A DNA stretch of 64,000 nt from Planctomycetota bacterium. GTDB lineage: Bacteria; Planctomycetota; UBA1135; UBA2386. Position 1 is the first letter of the stretch. Every line of letters begins with the position of its first letter. The notes beneath the pieces were generated by a model that was not told the DNA's origin, searched no databases, and saw only the letters and a list, made by a program, of their open reading frames with translations. A program made the translations under genes and the position numbers. The stretch lies in the NCBI GenBank assembly GCA_020849665.1, contig JADLFX010000014.1:36603-100602 (forward strand), read 5' to 3'. Below, one piece after another: positions 46,882 through 55,962 of this stretch.

Positions 46882-48500
46882 GCCGGCCTGCTTGCCGCGC
46901 CGCCGCGCTGGCCGTGGCTGCGCTGGCCGCGCTGTCGCTGCCTGCGCAGGGCACGCAGCCGGCCACGCAGCCGGCCACGCACGCGGCGACACAGTCGACG
47001 AGCCAGCCGTCGCTGCGCGAGCTGGCGATCGGCGCGGAGCGGCGCGGCCGGCACGCCGAGGCGGCGGAGTTCTATCTGCGCCTGGTGGACGCCGAGCCCG
47101 CCAACCACGAATGGGTGGTCGGGGCCGGGCGCACGCTCGGCATGGCGGGGCGCTACAACGACGCGCTCGACCTGCTGGACCGGGGCCTGCAGCGCTTCCC
47201 CGACGCCGTGGAGGTGCGGGCGATGCTGGCGCGGGTGTACGTGCTGAAGGCCGAGAGCATGGTGGCGCGCGGTGTGCGCGATGCGAACGTCACGTATGCC
47301 TACGGCGATGCGGCGCGGGTCGCGGCCGAGGTGCTGGAGCGGCATCCGGCGCATCGCGACGCGCGCCTGATCCTGGCGCAGGCCCGCTACTCGCTCGGCG
47401 AACTGGACGAGGCCGAGCGCGCGGCCAGGGAGTGCGTGGCGCGCTTCCCCGACCATCCGGGCGGACACGTGCTGCTCGGCAACGTCGCGTTCGATCGCTT
47501 CGTGGCACTGCGCCGCACCCTCGCCGAGGAACGTCCCACGGGCCAGCGCCAGGCGGACCTGATCCAGGAGGCGGCGACGCTGCGCGATGCGGCGGCCAGG
47601 GCGTACGAGGCGGCGCTGCGCGCCGACCCGGTGCGGGTCTTCCCGCTGGTGAAGCTCGGCGACCTGGAGGCGTGGCAGGGCAAGCTGGAGGCCGCGCTCT
47701 CGTTCTACCGGCGTGCGCTGGTGGCGGATCCGGAGGTGGCCGTGAACCACGGCTGGATCCGGCAGAACGTCCAGCCGGGACGGCGCGCCGAGTTCTACTC
47801 CGAGGCGGCCGCCGCGTACCGCAAGGGGCAGGACGCGCAACCGGCCAAGGCGGCGCTGCTGGACTGGTACCACGCCGAGGCGCACTTCGCCGCCGCGGCC
47901 TGGAAGCCGGCCAAGGAGCTCTTCGCCCAGGCGGTCGCCGCCAATCCGCGCTACTTGAACAGCCTCTACTACGTCATGCTCGCCGCATACTGGGACGGCG
48001 ACATGGCCGCGGCCGAGGAGAGCGCGGCGTACTACGCCGAGCAGGCGCCGATCGAGTTCTCGGACCTGGTGCAGTCCCTGGAGAAGGCCGAGCAGGCACT
48101 GGGCGTGATCCAGTTCCTGGCCGACCGCTGCTTCCAGGCGGGCAAGCTGCCGCGCAGCCGTGACCTGAACCGGGTCCTCGCGCTGGCCGAGAAGAGCGCG
48201 GACCGCTGGAACAACTACGCGTTCTTGTGCCGCGAGACCGGGCGCTACCAGGAGAGCTACGAGGCGTACGAGGCCGCGCTGGCGGCGGAACCCGACTCGC
48301 CGCAGATCCTCAACGACGCCGCGGTGATCCTGCAGTACCACCTGGCCACCCCCGAGAACCTCGCGCGCGCCAAGGCCATGTACCAGCGCGCCATCGAGCG
48401 CGCGGCCGCCATCCTCGCCGACCCCAAGGCCACCCCACCCGCCAAGGCCCGCGCCCGCCAGGCCGCCCAAGACGCCCGAGGCAACCTGAAACGACTCTGA
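46878..48500 (+). CDS. Exported TPR-repeat protein coupled to the preceding TPR lipoprotein
   Basis: 540 aa from GTG 46878, overlapping the previous stop by 4 bp. A signal peptide covers about 1-24 (AVAALAALSLPAQG). A short Thr/Gln/Pro/Ala repeat (TQPATQPATHAATQ) follows, then TPR units across the rest (GRYNDALDLLDRGLQRFPDA, YQESYEAYEAALAAEPDSPQ). The last three codons, CGA CTC TGA, belong to a dispersed hairpin repeat, so the protein ends Arg-Leu where the repeat begins. Confidence 0.82.
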   Translation: MSRPACRAAALAVAALAALSLPAQGTQPATQPATHAATQSTSQPSLRELAIGAERRGRHAEAAEFYLRLVDAEPANHEWVVGAGRTLGMAGRYNDALDLLDRGLQRFPDAVEVRAMLARVYVLKAESMVARGVRDANVTYAYGDAARVAAEVLERHPAHRDARLILAQARYSLGELDEAERAARECVARFPDHPGGHVLLGNVAFDRFVALRRTLAEERPTGQRQADLIQEAATLRDAAARAYEAALRADPVRVFPLVKLGDLEAWQGKLEAALSFYRRALVADPEVAVNHGWIRQNVQPGRRAEFYSEAAAAYRKGQDAQPAKAALLDWYHAEAHFAAAAWKPAKELFAQAVAANPRYLNSLYYVMLAAYWDGDMAAAEESAAYYAEQAPIEFSDLVQSLEKAEQALGVIQFLADRCFQAGKLPRSRDLNRVLALAEKSADRWNNYAFLCRETGRYQESYEAYEAALAAEPDSPQILNDAAVILQYHLATPENLARAKAMYQRAIERAAAILADPKATPPAKARARQAAQDARGNLKRL

Positions 48501-48540
48501 GCAATCTCGACGGTCGTGTTACGCGGGCGAAACACGCCCG
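48491..48540 (+). repeat. Dispersed hairpin repeat, copy 1
   Basis: Contains the invariant core CTGAGCAATCTCGACGGTCG followed by GTGTTACGC-GG-GCGAAACAC, a 9-bp stem with one A-A mismatch (48516-48535). It begins inside the last codons of the TPR gene and supplies its TGA. The orientation follows that gene. It is followed by the 3' end of the convergent lyase gene. Confidence 0.85.
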
Positions 48541-48546
48541 GCGAGG

Positions 48547-49926
48547 TCACTCGGAGTCGAATCGGGCGGTGAAGTGCGGGAGGTACTTGGGGCGGTAGGT
48601 CATGCGCAGGCCGCGCAGCCGCGACTTGTCGCGTGCCACGCGCTCGGCGTGCTCGAGGATGCGGTCCACGTGGCTCTGGGTGTAGACGCGGCGCGGGATG
48701 GCGAGACGCACCAGTTCCAGGGGCGCCGGCACGAACGCGCCGTCGTCCTTCACCTTGCCGAACATCACCGAACCGATCTCGCACGAGCGGATGCCGCCCT
48801 CCAGGTAGAGCGCGCACGCCAGCGCCTGCCCGGGGTAGCGCTCCACCGGGATGTGCGGCAGGAACTCCTTGGCGTCGATGTACACGGCGTGGCCGCCCGC
48901 CGGCTGCACCGTGGGGATGCCCACGCGGTTCAACCCTCCCGCCAGGTACTCCATCACGCCGTGGCGGTAGTCCAGGTAGCGCTCGTCGAGCGCCTCGAAC
49001 AACCCCACGGCCATCGCCTCGAGGTCGCGCGCCGCGCAGCCGCCGTAGGTCGGGAAACCCTCGGTGAGGATCAGCAGATTGCGCGCCTCCTGTGCCAGCG
49101 CGTCGTCGTTCAGCGCCAGGAAGCCCCCCATGTTCACCATCCCGTCCTTCTTGCCGCTCATCGTGCAGCCGTCGGCGAGGGCGAACACCTCGCGCGCGAT
49201 CTCGCGCACGCTGCGTTGCCGCTGGCCCGGCTCGCGGTTCTTGATGAACCACGCGTTCTCGGCGAACCGGCAGGCGTCCAGGATGAACCGGACGCCGTGC
49301 GCGCGCAGGATCCGGCTCACGCCCCGCAGGTTCTCCAGGCTCACGGGTTGGCCGCCGCCGGAGTTGTTGGTGATGGTCACCATGCCCAGCGGGATGCGCG
49401 CACGATTCTCGCGCAGGAAGGCCTCGAGCCTGCCCAGATCGACGTTGCCCTTGAACGGGTGCTGGGCCCGTGGATCCCGGCCCTCCGGGATCACCAGGTC
49501 CACCGCCTCCCCGCCGTCGAACTCGATGTTCGCGCGGGTCGTGTCGAAGTGCGTGTTCGACGGCACCGCCATCCCAGGCTTCACGGTCAGCGCGAAGAGG
49601 ATCCGCTCCGCGGCGCGCCCCTGATGCGTGGGGATCACGTGCCGGTAGCCGGTGATCTCCCGCACCGCCGCCTCGAAGCGCGCGAACGAGCGCGACCCTG
49701 CGTAGCTGTCGTCGGCCAGCATCATCTGTGCCCACTGCTGCGTGGACATCGCGGTGGTCCCCGAGTCGGTGAGCAGGTCGTAGGTCACGGCCGCCGCCGG
49801 CAGCAGGAACAGATTGCGGTGCGCCTCCCCCAGCGCGCGCTCGCGCTCGGCGCGCGAGAGCATCGCGATGGGCTCGACCACCTTGACCTTGAACGGCTCG
49901 ACGACGGTGCGGTAGGGCGTTTCCAC
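48547..49926 (-). CDS. tnaA: Tryptophanase-like beta-eliminating lyase
   Basis: 459 aa, PLP-dependent. The Schiff-base Lys260 is in TMSGKKD, and Asp217 (ILDACR) pairs with the cofactor ring. The protein is close to both tryptophanase and tyrosine phenol-lyase. At the position of the substrate-selecting Arg381 of tyrosine phenol-lyase (MERG) it has Ile (CEIG), as in tryptophanase, and EGFPTYGG also matches tryptophanase. It would split tryptophan to indole, pyruvate and ammonia. No tnaB transporter or tnaC leader is seen. The promoter probably lies in the 200-bp gap that also holds repeat copy 2. Confidence 0.85.
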   Translation of the reverse strand: METPYRTVVEPFKVKVVEPIAMLSRAERERALGEAHRNLFLLPAAAVTYDLLTDSGTTAMSTQQWAQMMLADDSYAGSRSFARFEAAVREITGYRHVIPTHQGRAAERILFALTVKPGMAVPSNTHFDTTRANIEFDGGEAVDLVIPEGRDPRAQHPFKGNVDLGRLEAFLRENRARIPLGMVTITNNSGGGQPVSLENLRGVSRILRAHGVRFILDACRFAENAWFIKNREPGQRQRSVREIAREVFALADGCTMSGKKDGMVNMGGFLALNDDALAQEARNLLILTEGFPTYGGCAARDLEAMAVGLFEALDERYLDYRHGVMEYLAGGLNRVGIPTVQPAGGHAVYIDAKEFLPHIPVERYPGQALACALYLEGGIRSCEIGSVMFGKVKDDGAFVPAPLELVRLAIPRRVYTQSHVDRILEHAERVARDKSRLRGLRMTYRPKYLPHFTARFDSE

Positions 49927-50090
49927 GGCGGGTTCGCTGGGGGTTGTGCACCCTCAACCGACGTCACGGGCGGGAATTGCCCGAGCGGCCCGCCCCGCGC
50001 CCCCCCGCCGCCCCGCGCCCGCGCGCACTCCGATCCGGGCGCTTCGCAACGGGCGCCGAGGGGGCCGCCCGCACGGCTGGCCACCGCCGC

Positions 50091-50137
50091 CGGTGTTTCG
50101 CCCGCGAAACACGACCGTCGAGATTGCTCAGAGTCGC
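50091..50137 (-). repeat. Dispersed hairpin repeat, copy 2
   Basis: Minus-strand copy with the same 20-nt core (CTGAGCAATCTCGACGGTCG) and a fully paired hairpin GTGTTTCGC-GG-GCGAAACAC (50112-50093). It overlaps the end of the NRDE-family gene and supplies its TGA (50130-50128), again giving a C-terminal Arg-Leu. Confidence 0.85.
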
Positions 50138-50847
50138 TTTCCGAGGTTCCCGTAGTTCCGGTAGGCGACCTGGTCGGGCTGGCCGGCGGCGTAGTGCCAG
50201 ACGAGGCGGGTCTTGTCGGTGGCGTGGATGGCGACGAGGGAGCTCGAGACCGTGCCGTACTCGCCGCCGTCCTTGAGGATGCGGTGGCCGTTGTGTCCAC
50301 CCTGGTCGAGGAGGATCGGCCGCAGCCGGGCCAGGCGCTCCTCCAGGGGCAGCGCCGCGAGCGCGGGCTCGAGCTGCGGCAGGTGGAGCGCACCGAGCCG
50401 GTGCTCGTTGCTGATCACGGCCACGGCTCCCGCCTCGCTGCGCACGGTGTGGGTGTGGTCGTGGTAGAGCACCACGGTGCGCCGTGCGTCGCAGAGCAGC
50501 AGCTGGAACGGATTGTGGGCGCGTTCGCGCAGCTCCTCCTCCACCGCGGCCAGCGCCGCATCGAGATCGTCCTGGTCCAGGGCCAGGAGCGGCAGCAGGC
50601 CGCGGCTCGGGACGTCGGGAAGCGGTGCCGCACCCTTCACGTTGGTGAGCCCCGCGAAGAGCCCGTGGTCGTTCACGGCCATCCACGTGCCGCCGCCGAC
50701 GCTGTCGCGGGGGCCGATCATGCGGCGCCGCGCGCCCACGTGCAGCGTCGGCGGCGTGGCGTAGCGCTGCCGGTACTCGTCGCGGTTGCTGGCGACCACG
50801 ATCGGATACTCGGCGTCCAGGCCACGCAGGACGATCAGTAGGCACAT
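50128..50847 (-). CDS. NRDE-family (TANGO2-like) protein
   Basis: 239 aa. It begins MCLLIVLRG, with Cys2 as in other family members, followed by the diagnostic VASNRDEYRQR at 18-28. GTWMAVNDHGLFAGLTN is also typical. The family resembles N-terminal nucleophile hydrolases, and human TANGO2 is linked to heme or lipid handling; the bacterial role is not settled. The last residues Arg-Leu and the stop come from the overlapping dispersed repeat. It lies 49 bp downstream of the MFS gene on the same strand. Confidence 0.88.
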   Translation of the reverse strand: MCLLIVLRGLDAEYPIVVASNRDEYRQRYATPPTLHVGARRRMIGPRDSVGGGTWMAVNDHGLFAGLTNVKGAAPLPDVPSRGLLPLLALDQDDLDAALAAVEEELRERAHNPFQLLLCDARRTVVLYHDHTHTVRSEAGAVAVISNEHRLGALHLPQLEPALAALPLEERLARLRPILLDQGGHNGHRILKDGGEYGTVSSSLVAIHATDKTRLVWHYAAGQPDQVAYRNYGNLGKRL

Positions 50848-50896
50848 CGCGGAACCCGCCCAGCGTAGCGGCAGAGGCCGGCTCGCGTCGCGGTGC

Positions 50897-52258
50897 TCAT
50901 GGAGTCTCCTCGACGGGGCGCGGTGCGTCCGGGCGCGGCTCCACGGAACCCAGGCGCCGCAGCCACAGCATCCCCACCCCGGCCACCAGCAGGCAGGCGC
51001 CGGCCACGCCGAAGAGGGTCCGCAGCGGCAGGACGCCGGCGACGCTCGCGGCGAAGATCGGACCGAACGAGAGGCCGAACTGGATGCAGCTCTGCACGGC
51101 GGAGAACGCCAGGGAGCGCCGCTCGGCCGACATGAGCTTCGAGCCCGCGGCGTAGGCGAGGGTCATGCTCCCGGACATGAAGAGCGCGGACGCGAAGCGC
51201 ACCAGCAGGAAGACCTCGATCCCGGGCACGAACACGGTCGCCACGTAGCACACGCCGAGGCCGAGGGCGTCGACGGCGAGCACGCGCAGGGGACCATAGC
51301 GATCCGCGAGCCTGCCCCACATCGGCGTGCACAGGAACTGCGCCACCGCCACGGCCATGAACGCCAGCGCCGTGGTGCGGTCCAGGACGTGGAGGTCGGT
51401 CTCGGAACCCACGCGCAGCCAGGGCAGCGGCCCCAGCTCGCGGATCCAGAGCGCGAGCATCGGCTCGATCATGTTCTGGCCGATGCGCATCACGAAGATC
51501 CATGCGAGCAGGCCGAGGAACACCCGGTTGCCGAGCAGGGCGCCGAGGTCGTCGCGCAGCGCGGCGCCCACGCCGGCCAGTCCGCTCGCGCCGCGGGGCA
51601 GCTTGCGGTCCTCGCGCGCGAACGCCACGACCGGCACCGTGGCGAGCAGACAGAGGATCGCGGTGACGTGGAAGACCTGCGCGCGCCCGAACCACGCGCT
51701 TGCCTCCGCGCCGATGGCCGGCCCGAGCAGCATGCCCAGCGCCATCGCCAGCTGCAGCCGCGCGATCACCAGCCCCTGGCGCTGCGCCGGCGCCTCCGCC
51801 GTCACCAGCGCGATCGCCGGCGCGACATACCCGGCGAGCAGGCCTTGCACCGCACGCAGGGCCACCAGCCAACCCACCCCGGGCGCGAACGGCATCAGGC
51901 CATTCACCACCGCGATCGCCAGCATCGAGCGCAGGACCATCGGCTTGCGCCCGTAGCGGTCTCCCACCACCCCCCACACCGGCCCGACCAGCGCCGAGGT
52001 GAGCGGCCCGGCCGCGAACACCAGCCCGGCCCAGAGCCGCGCCTGCTCGGGGTCCTCGATCCCGAACGTCTCCTCCAGGAAGAACGGCAGAGTCGGCAGG
52101 ACGGCCGTGAGTCCGGCCGAGACCGCGAAGAGGCCGGGCCAGACCGCCAGGAAGTTGCGAAGCCAGGGATCCAGGGGAGGGGTCTCGTGCCGGCCCAGGC
52201 AGGCCGCGCCGGCGGATCGTCTGGGGGACCGGACCGGGCCGCAACCACTCTCGTGCAT
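50897..52258 (-). CDS. Major facilitator superfamily exporter (12 TM, drug-efflux type)
   Basis: 453 aa from ATG 52258. Twelve hydrophobic segments are visible. The loop 2-3 motif A is GVVGDRYGRKPMV near residue 95, with a degenerate copy GRLADRYGPLRVL in the second half. GLLAGYVAPAIALVTAEAP (TM5 region) fits the TetA/MdtG-type multidrug exporters. The substrate is unknown. A longer frame to 52417 is Arg/Pro-rich and reads as non-coding. It diverges from the glycosidase-like gene. Confidence 0.85.
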   Translation of the reverse strand: MHESGCGPVRSPRRSAGAACLGRHETPPLDPWLRNFLAVWPGLFAVSAGLTAVLPTLPFFLEETFGIEDPEQARLWAGLVFAAGPLTSALVGPVWGVVGDRYGRKPMVLRSMLAIAVVNGLMPFAPGVGWLVALRAVQGLLAGYVAPAIALVTAEAPAQRQGLVIARLQLAMALGMLLGPAIGAEASAWFGRAQVFHVTAILCLLATVPVVAFAREDRKLPRGASGLAGVGAALRDDLGALLGNRVFLGLLAWIFVMRIGQNMIEPMLALWIRELGPLPWLRVGSETDLHVLDRTTALAFMAVAVAQFLCTPMWGRLADRYGPLRVLAVDALGLGVCYVATVFVPGIEVFLLVRFASALFMSGSMTLAYAAGSKLMSAERRSLAFSAVQSCIQFGLSFGPIFAASVAGVLPLRTLFGVAGACLLVAGVGMLWLRRLGSVEPRPDAPRPVEETP

Positions 52259-52650
52259 GCCTGGGGTCGTCGCCCGCGGGTCCGCCGCCGCACCGTTCGC
52301 CGCGGTCCGGCGCGTGTCGGCCTCCGCATCCTTCGCGGCCCGGGGTTGGCCGCGCGCCCCTGGCGCCGGCCCGCCCCAGGGGCCCCGACGAGGTTGCCGG
52401 GAGGATTCGCGGGGCACGGACCACGACGCTCCATGGCGGGCCCGCGCCCGGCACCTTCCGCACCCGCGGTCGCCGAGGCGCCGGTGCCGCGGGAGCCGGG
52501 GCCATGCCGGCGCGGAACCGCACTCGCCGCAGGAGGACGATGTCCGTCCACGCTAGAGTGTTGCGCCCTCCCGGGGCCCGCAACGGCGGGAGTCTTGCCG
52601 GGAGTGTTTCGTCGGGCCCGCCCTTCCTGGGCCCCTCTCCTCCGTCCCGC
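52259..52650. promoter_or_regulatory. Divergent intergenic region between MFS and glycosidase-like genes
   Basis: 392 bp, very GC-rich. It must hold the start signals of both divergent genes, but I see no clear promoter boxes, strong dyads or small gene. GTGTTTCGTCGGGC at 52604-52617 recalls the arm of the dispersed repeat but lacks its core. Confidence 0.35.
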
Positions 52651-55600
52651 ATGAACCTCAGCACCTTGCCGCATCGCGGCGCGCCGTCGCGCGCCTTCGC
52701 CCCGCTGCCGGCCCTGCGCCACGTCGCATCCCTGGCCCTCGCCCTCGCGCTGCCGGTCCTCGCGCCCCGCGCCCAGGATGCAGCCGCCCGGCCGGGCGCG
52801 GCCACGCAGCCGATCCCGGCGCCGCTCGCGGCGGCCCTTCCGGAACTCGCCGATCAGTCGGCGTGGGAGCAGGACGCCCGCTACGAGGGCGAGAACCCCG
52901 ACAAGAGCCGGCGCGGGGTCTACCCGATCGGCAACGGGCGGCTGTTCGCATACGCCGGCCTCGGCGCGCGCGCGAACTCGCTGCAGGGCCTCACCGGACC
53001 CGGCTACCAGACCGACGAGACCAACGCGCCACGCGGCCACTTCGGCGGCCTGAGCCTCCTGCTGCGCAGCACCGCCGGCGAGGAGGAGCAGGAGGTCGCC
53101 CTCACCGAGCAGCGCGTACGCCGGGTGCGCGGTGCCGGGTTCGTGGTCAGCGAAGACGCAGCCGCCGGCGGCCTCGCGCTGCGCACGCTCACCTTCGCGC
53201 CGCCCGGCCAGGACCTGCTGGTCCGGGTCGTGGAGATCGTGAACCAGGGACGCGCCGCCAGCGGGGCGATGCAGCTGGTGCTCCGCCTCGACGACCGTAA
53301 CGCCACCATCCCGGTCGTGGCGCGTAGCGAGGAGGCGGTGCTGCGCATCGCCTATCCCTCCACGACGCGGCCGCGCGCCGCGGCGATCTGGCTGAGCGCG
53401 CCGGAGGCCTCGGCGCGGGGCGAGGCGATCTACGCACCGGTGCCGGCGCTCGAGGCCGGACGCTCGTGGAGCGCCGTGGTGACCGTGACGGCGAAGCGCG
53501 GCGGGATCGCCGAGGCCCAGCCGACCATCCTCGACCAGGACGGCGCCACGCTCGCGGCACGGACCACGTCGGCCTGGTGGAAGGAACGACTCGCCAAGAC
53601 GCTCTACACCGACACCGATCACCGCAAGCTCCGCGACCTGCTCGAGGACTGGAAGGTCCTGATGCTGGTGCAGCGCGACGAGGCCTCCGGCGTCGTCGCG
53701 CCGATGGTGAACTACCGCGGCTACTGGGTGCGCGACAGCGTCGGACCGATGCTCGCGTTCCTGCGCTGGAACCTGTGGGACGAGGCGAAGGCGCTGCTCA
53801 CCTACCTGTTCGACGCGGTACGCCTGCTCGACCGCGTGCCCAACCACGTCCCCCTCGACCTCGATTTCGCCCCGCTGCAGGGCAAGGTCACCGACTGGGC
53901 CGCGTTGGACGTGCCTGAGAGCGAGATCCCGGCCTGGGTGATCCTCCTGCACACGTGGTACTGGCGCGTCACCCAGGACACGGACCTGATCGAGAAGCAC
54001 TGGCCGCTCCTGGACGCCTGCCTGAAGAAGCAGCGGCGCTTCACCGACGACCTGATGACCTTCCAGGGCGACGAGACGTTCCTGCACGGCGCGTTCTCGA
54101 GCCTCTATCCGGACCGCGTCGGCGACCCGGCGTTCCTGCTGGCCGACGATCGCAGCCAGGGCCGCCGCGCCTGGTCGTTCTCCAGCGGCGTGATGTTCCT
54201 GATCTCCATGCACGGCATGGGCGAGCTGGTCGACGCCCTGGATCGCAAGCAGAACCCAGGCAAGTGGGCCGCAGGCGCGCCCGACAAGAAGCCCAGCCAG
54301 GCGTACGTGGAGCGCACGTTCCGGATCCTCCAGGCGCTCGAGAAGCGCTACTGGCAGGACGACCTCGGCTACTTCGCGCCCGCGCTCTCGCCGCTCACCG
54401 GAGAACCGCACCGCACGCCCTTCGCCGACGTCAACCTGATGCCGCTGTGGATCGGCTGGACCTTCCCCACCGGCGAGAAGAGCCGCGACAACCTGCGCAA
54501 CTCGCTCGCGCGCCTCACCACCGGGCCGGCGCAGATCGGCATGACACCGACGGTCGCGCATACGACCGGCCTCACCCACGCCATGCTCCTCACCGCGCTG
54601 TGCGAGCGCGACGGCAAGGAGCGCCTCGCCGTGTTCGACGAGCTGCTGCGCCGCGCCGGGCCGGCCGGCGAATGGGGCGAGCTCTACGATCCCGAGGGCC
54701 GGCCGATGGCCGCGTACGACCGCCAGTGGCCCAACCGCTGCCGCCCGTGGGAGAGCGGCGTCTGCCTGGAGGCGATCTACTTCGCGCTCACCGGGATGCG
54801 CTACCTGACGGTGCCCAACTGGGACAACACCGACATCCGCGCCAAGCTGCGCATGCCCAACGGCGCCAGCTTCGTGACCTTGCGCGGGCTCAAGAAGGAC
54901 GCCCGCCACCTCGACCTCTTCTACCGCGAGACCTTCGCCAAGCTCAGCGAACAGGAGCGCAAGGACAACGAGGAGAAGAAGCCCGAGGACCGGCGCGACC
55001 CCGTGAAGCTCCACCGGCGCGTGAACTGGCGCCTCGAGCTCCACTCCGGGATGCCGCCGCGTGGCTACTACGACGTGGGCGTCAACGCCATGGGCACGAT
55101 GTTCGTCCGCTACTTCACACCCGACATCAAGGTGATCGACGAGACCGAGTTCTGGAAGGAGGACACCGAGGCGTTCCTGCGCCCCGCGGACGCCGAGGTT
55201 CCGGCCCTCGCGTGGTCGTCGCCCAAGCGCACCGAGGGGGCGGAGCTGCTGTTCCTCGGCAACCGCAACGCCGGCGCCGAGCTGATCGGCAAGGACGGTG
55301 TGACCCTGGTGGACACGGGGCTGCCGATGGAGACATCGACGCTGCGCGCACTGCTGCTGGGCGCCGATGGCAAGCCCACCCACCCGCGTCTCTTCCTCGA
55401 CCGCGGCTGGAACGCGGCCGGACCCTCGACCTTCCGCGCGGCGACCACGCTGGCAGGCTGGGACGCGCTCGTGCAGGCCTACGCGCAGGCCGGCGGCAAG
55501 GTCCTGGCGCCGGGGTTTGCCACGCGGTTCACGGTCCAGGCCGCGGGCAAGGACCCGGTGGAGGCCGGCGCGCCGCAGGGCGTCCTCCAGGTCGCAGGCG

Positions 55601-55884
55601 AGGGCGAGGTCACGGTCAGGGTCCGCTTCACCGCCAAGGCCGGCGGCGACGCCGTCCTCCGCATGGGCAGCGCCGCAGGAGTGAGCGTGAAGTGGAACGG
55701 CGAACAGGCGTTCCAGCGCGGCCCGCAGCGGCTGAGCCTGCCCGATCAGGATGCGGTGCTGGTGCGCCTGCGCGAAGGCGTGAACGAGGCCGAGGTGGTG
55801 CTGCAGGGGAAGGGGGAGCGCACCTTCGCGGTGCGTGTCAGCGATTCCCGCGGCCTGCCGATCGAGGGCGTGACGAGCGAGTAG
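52651..55884 (+). CDS. Exported six-hairpin (alpha/alpha barrel) glycosidase-like protein
   Basis: 1077 aa from ATG 52651. A long-headed signal peptide ends near LAPRAQDA (about 42). An N-terminal beta-sandwich like that of family 65/15-type enzymes occurs at about 70-300 (RRGVYPIGNGRLFAYAGLG). The helical barrel follows at about 320-720 with NYRGYWVRDSVGP, which recalls the substrate loop of six-hairpin glycosidases, WTFPTGEKSRDNL, and GEWGELYDPEGRPMAAYDRQWPN. A C-terminal beta domain spans about 900-1070. Glu and Asp candidates are present in those motifs but I cannot name the pair. It probably acts on a glycan outside the cytoplasm. A terminator follows. Confidence 0.72.
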   Translation: MNLSTLPHRGAPSRAFAPLPALRHVASLALALALPVLAPRAQDAAARPGAATQPIPAPLAAALPELADQSAWEQDARYEGENPDKSRRGVYPIGNGRLFAYAGLGARANSLQGLTGPGYQTDETNAPRGHFGGLSLLLRSTAGEEEQEVALTEQRVRRVRGAGFVVSEDAAAGGLALRTLTFAPPGQDLLVRVVEIVNQGRAASGAMQLVLRLDDRNATIPVVARSEEAVLRIAYPSTTRPRAAAIWLSAPEASARGEAIYAPVPALEAGRSWSAVVTVTAKRGGIAEAQPTILDQDGATLAARTTSAWWKERLAKTLYTDTDHRKLRDLLEDWKVLMLVQRDEASGVVAPMVNYRGYWVRDSVGPMLAFLRWNLWDEAKALLTYLFDAVRLLDRVPNHVPLDLDFAPLQGKVTDWAALDVPESEIPAWVILLHTWYWRVTQDTDLIEKHWPLLDACLKKQRRFTDDLMTFQGDETFLHGAFSSLYPDRVGDPAFLLADDRSQGRRAWSFSSGVMFLISMHGMGELVDALDRKQNPGKWAAGAPDKKPSQAYVERTFRILQALEKRYWQDDLGYFAPALSPLTGEPHRTPFADVNLMPLWIGWTFPTGEKSRDNLRNSLARLTTGPAQIGMTPTVAHTTGLTHAMLLTALCERDGKERLAVFDELLRRAGPAGEWGELYDPEGRPMAAYDRQWPNRCRPWESGVCLEAIYFALTGMRYLTVPNWDNTDIRAKLRMPNGASFVTLRGLKKDARHLDLFYRETFAKLSEQERKDNEEKKPEDRRDPVKLHRRVNWRLELHSGMPPRGYYDVGVNAMGTMFVRYFTPDIKVIDETEFWKEDTEAFLRPADAEVPALAWSSPKRTEGAELLFLGNRNAGAELIGKDGVTLVDTGLPMETSTLRALLLGADGKPTHPRLFLDRGWNAAGPSTFRAATTLAGWDALVQAYAQAGGKVLAPGFATRFTVQAAGKDPVEAGAPQGVLQVAGEGEVTVRVRFTAKAGGDAVLRMGSAAGVSVKWNGEQAFQRGPQRLSLPDQDAVLVRLREGVNEAEVVLQGKGERTFAVRVSDSRGLPIEGVTSE

Positions 55885-55890
55885 CGCCCG

Positions 55891-55914
55891 CGCCCGCGCC
55901 GCACGGCGCGGGCG
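55891..55914. terminator. Strong hairpin after glycosidase-like gene
   Basis: CGCCCGCGCC, loop GCAC, GGCGCGGGCG: a 10-bp perfect stem 7 bp after the stop, in the convergent gap with the anti-sigma gene. Confidence 0.6.
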
Positions 55915-55934
55915 TCCGTGGGCAGGTCCTGCTC

Positions 55935-55954
55935 CCGGTCCGTCCCCGGACCGG
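55935..55954. terminator. Second hairpin in the same convergent gap
   Basis: CCGGTCCG, loop TCCC, CGGACCGG: an 8-bp perfect stem 9 bp from the anti-sigma stop, probably serving the leftward transcript. Confidence 0.5.
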
Positions 55955-55962
55955 CGCGCACC

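Noticed and set aside
42120..46992. Long minus-strand continuation upstream of mlaF
   Set aside because: Antisense to mlaE-side and TPR genes; mlaF has a good ATG with a 4-bp overlap at 42120 and no family similarity beyond it.
48547..49926. Naming the lyase tyrosine phenol-lyase
   Set aside because: The residue matching Arg381 is Ile and the FPTYGG stretch follows tryptophanase, though the TMSGKKD context is shared with the phenol-lyase.
52604..52618. Possible fourth copy of the dispersed repeat (GTGTTTCGTCGGGC)
   Set aside because: It lacks the 20-nt core and the second stem arm, so the resemblance is short enough to be chance.
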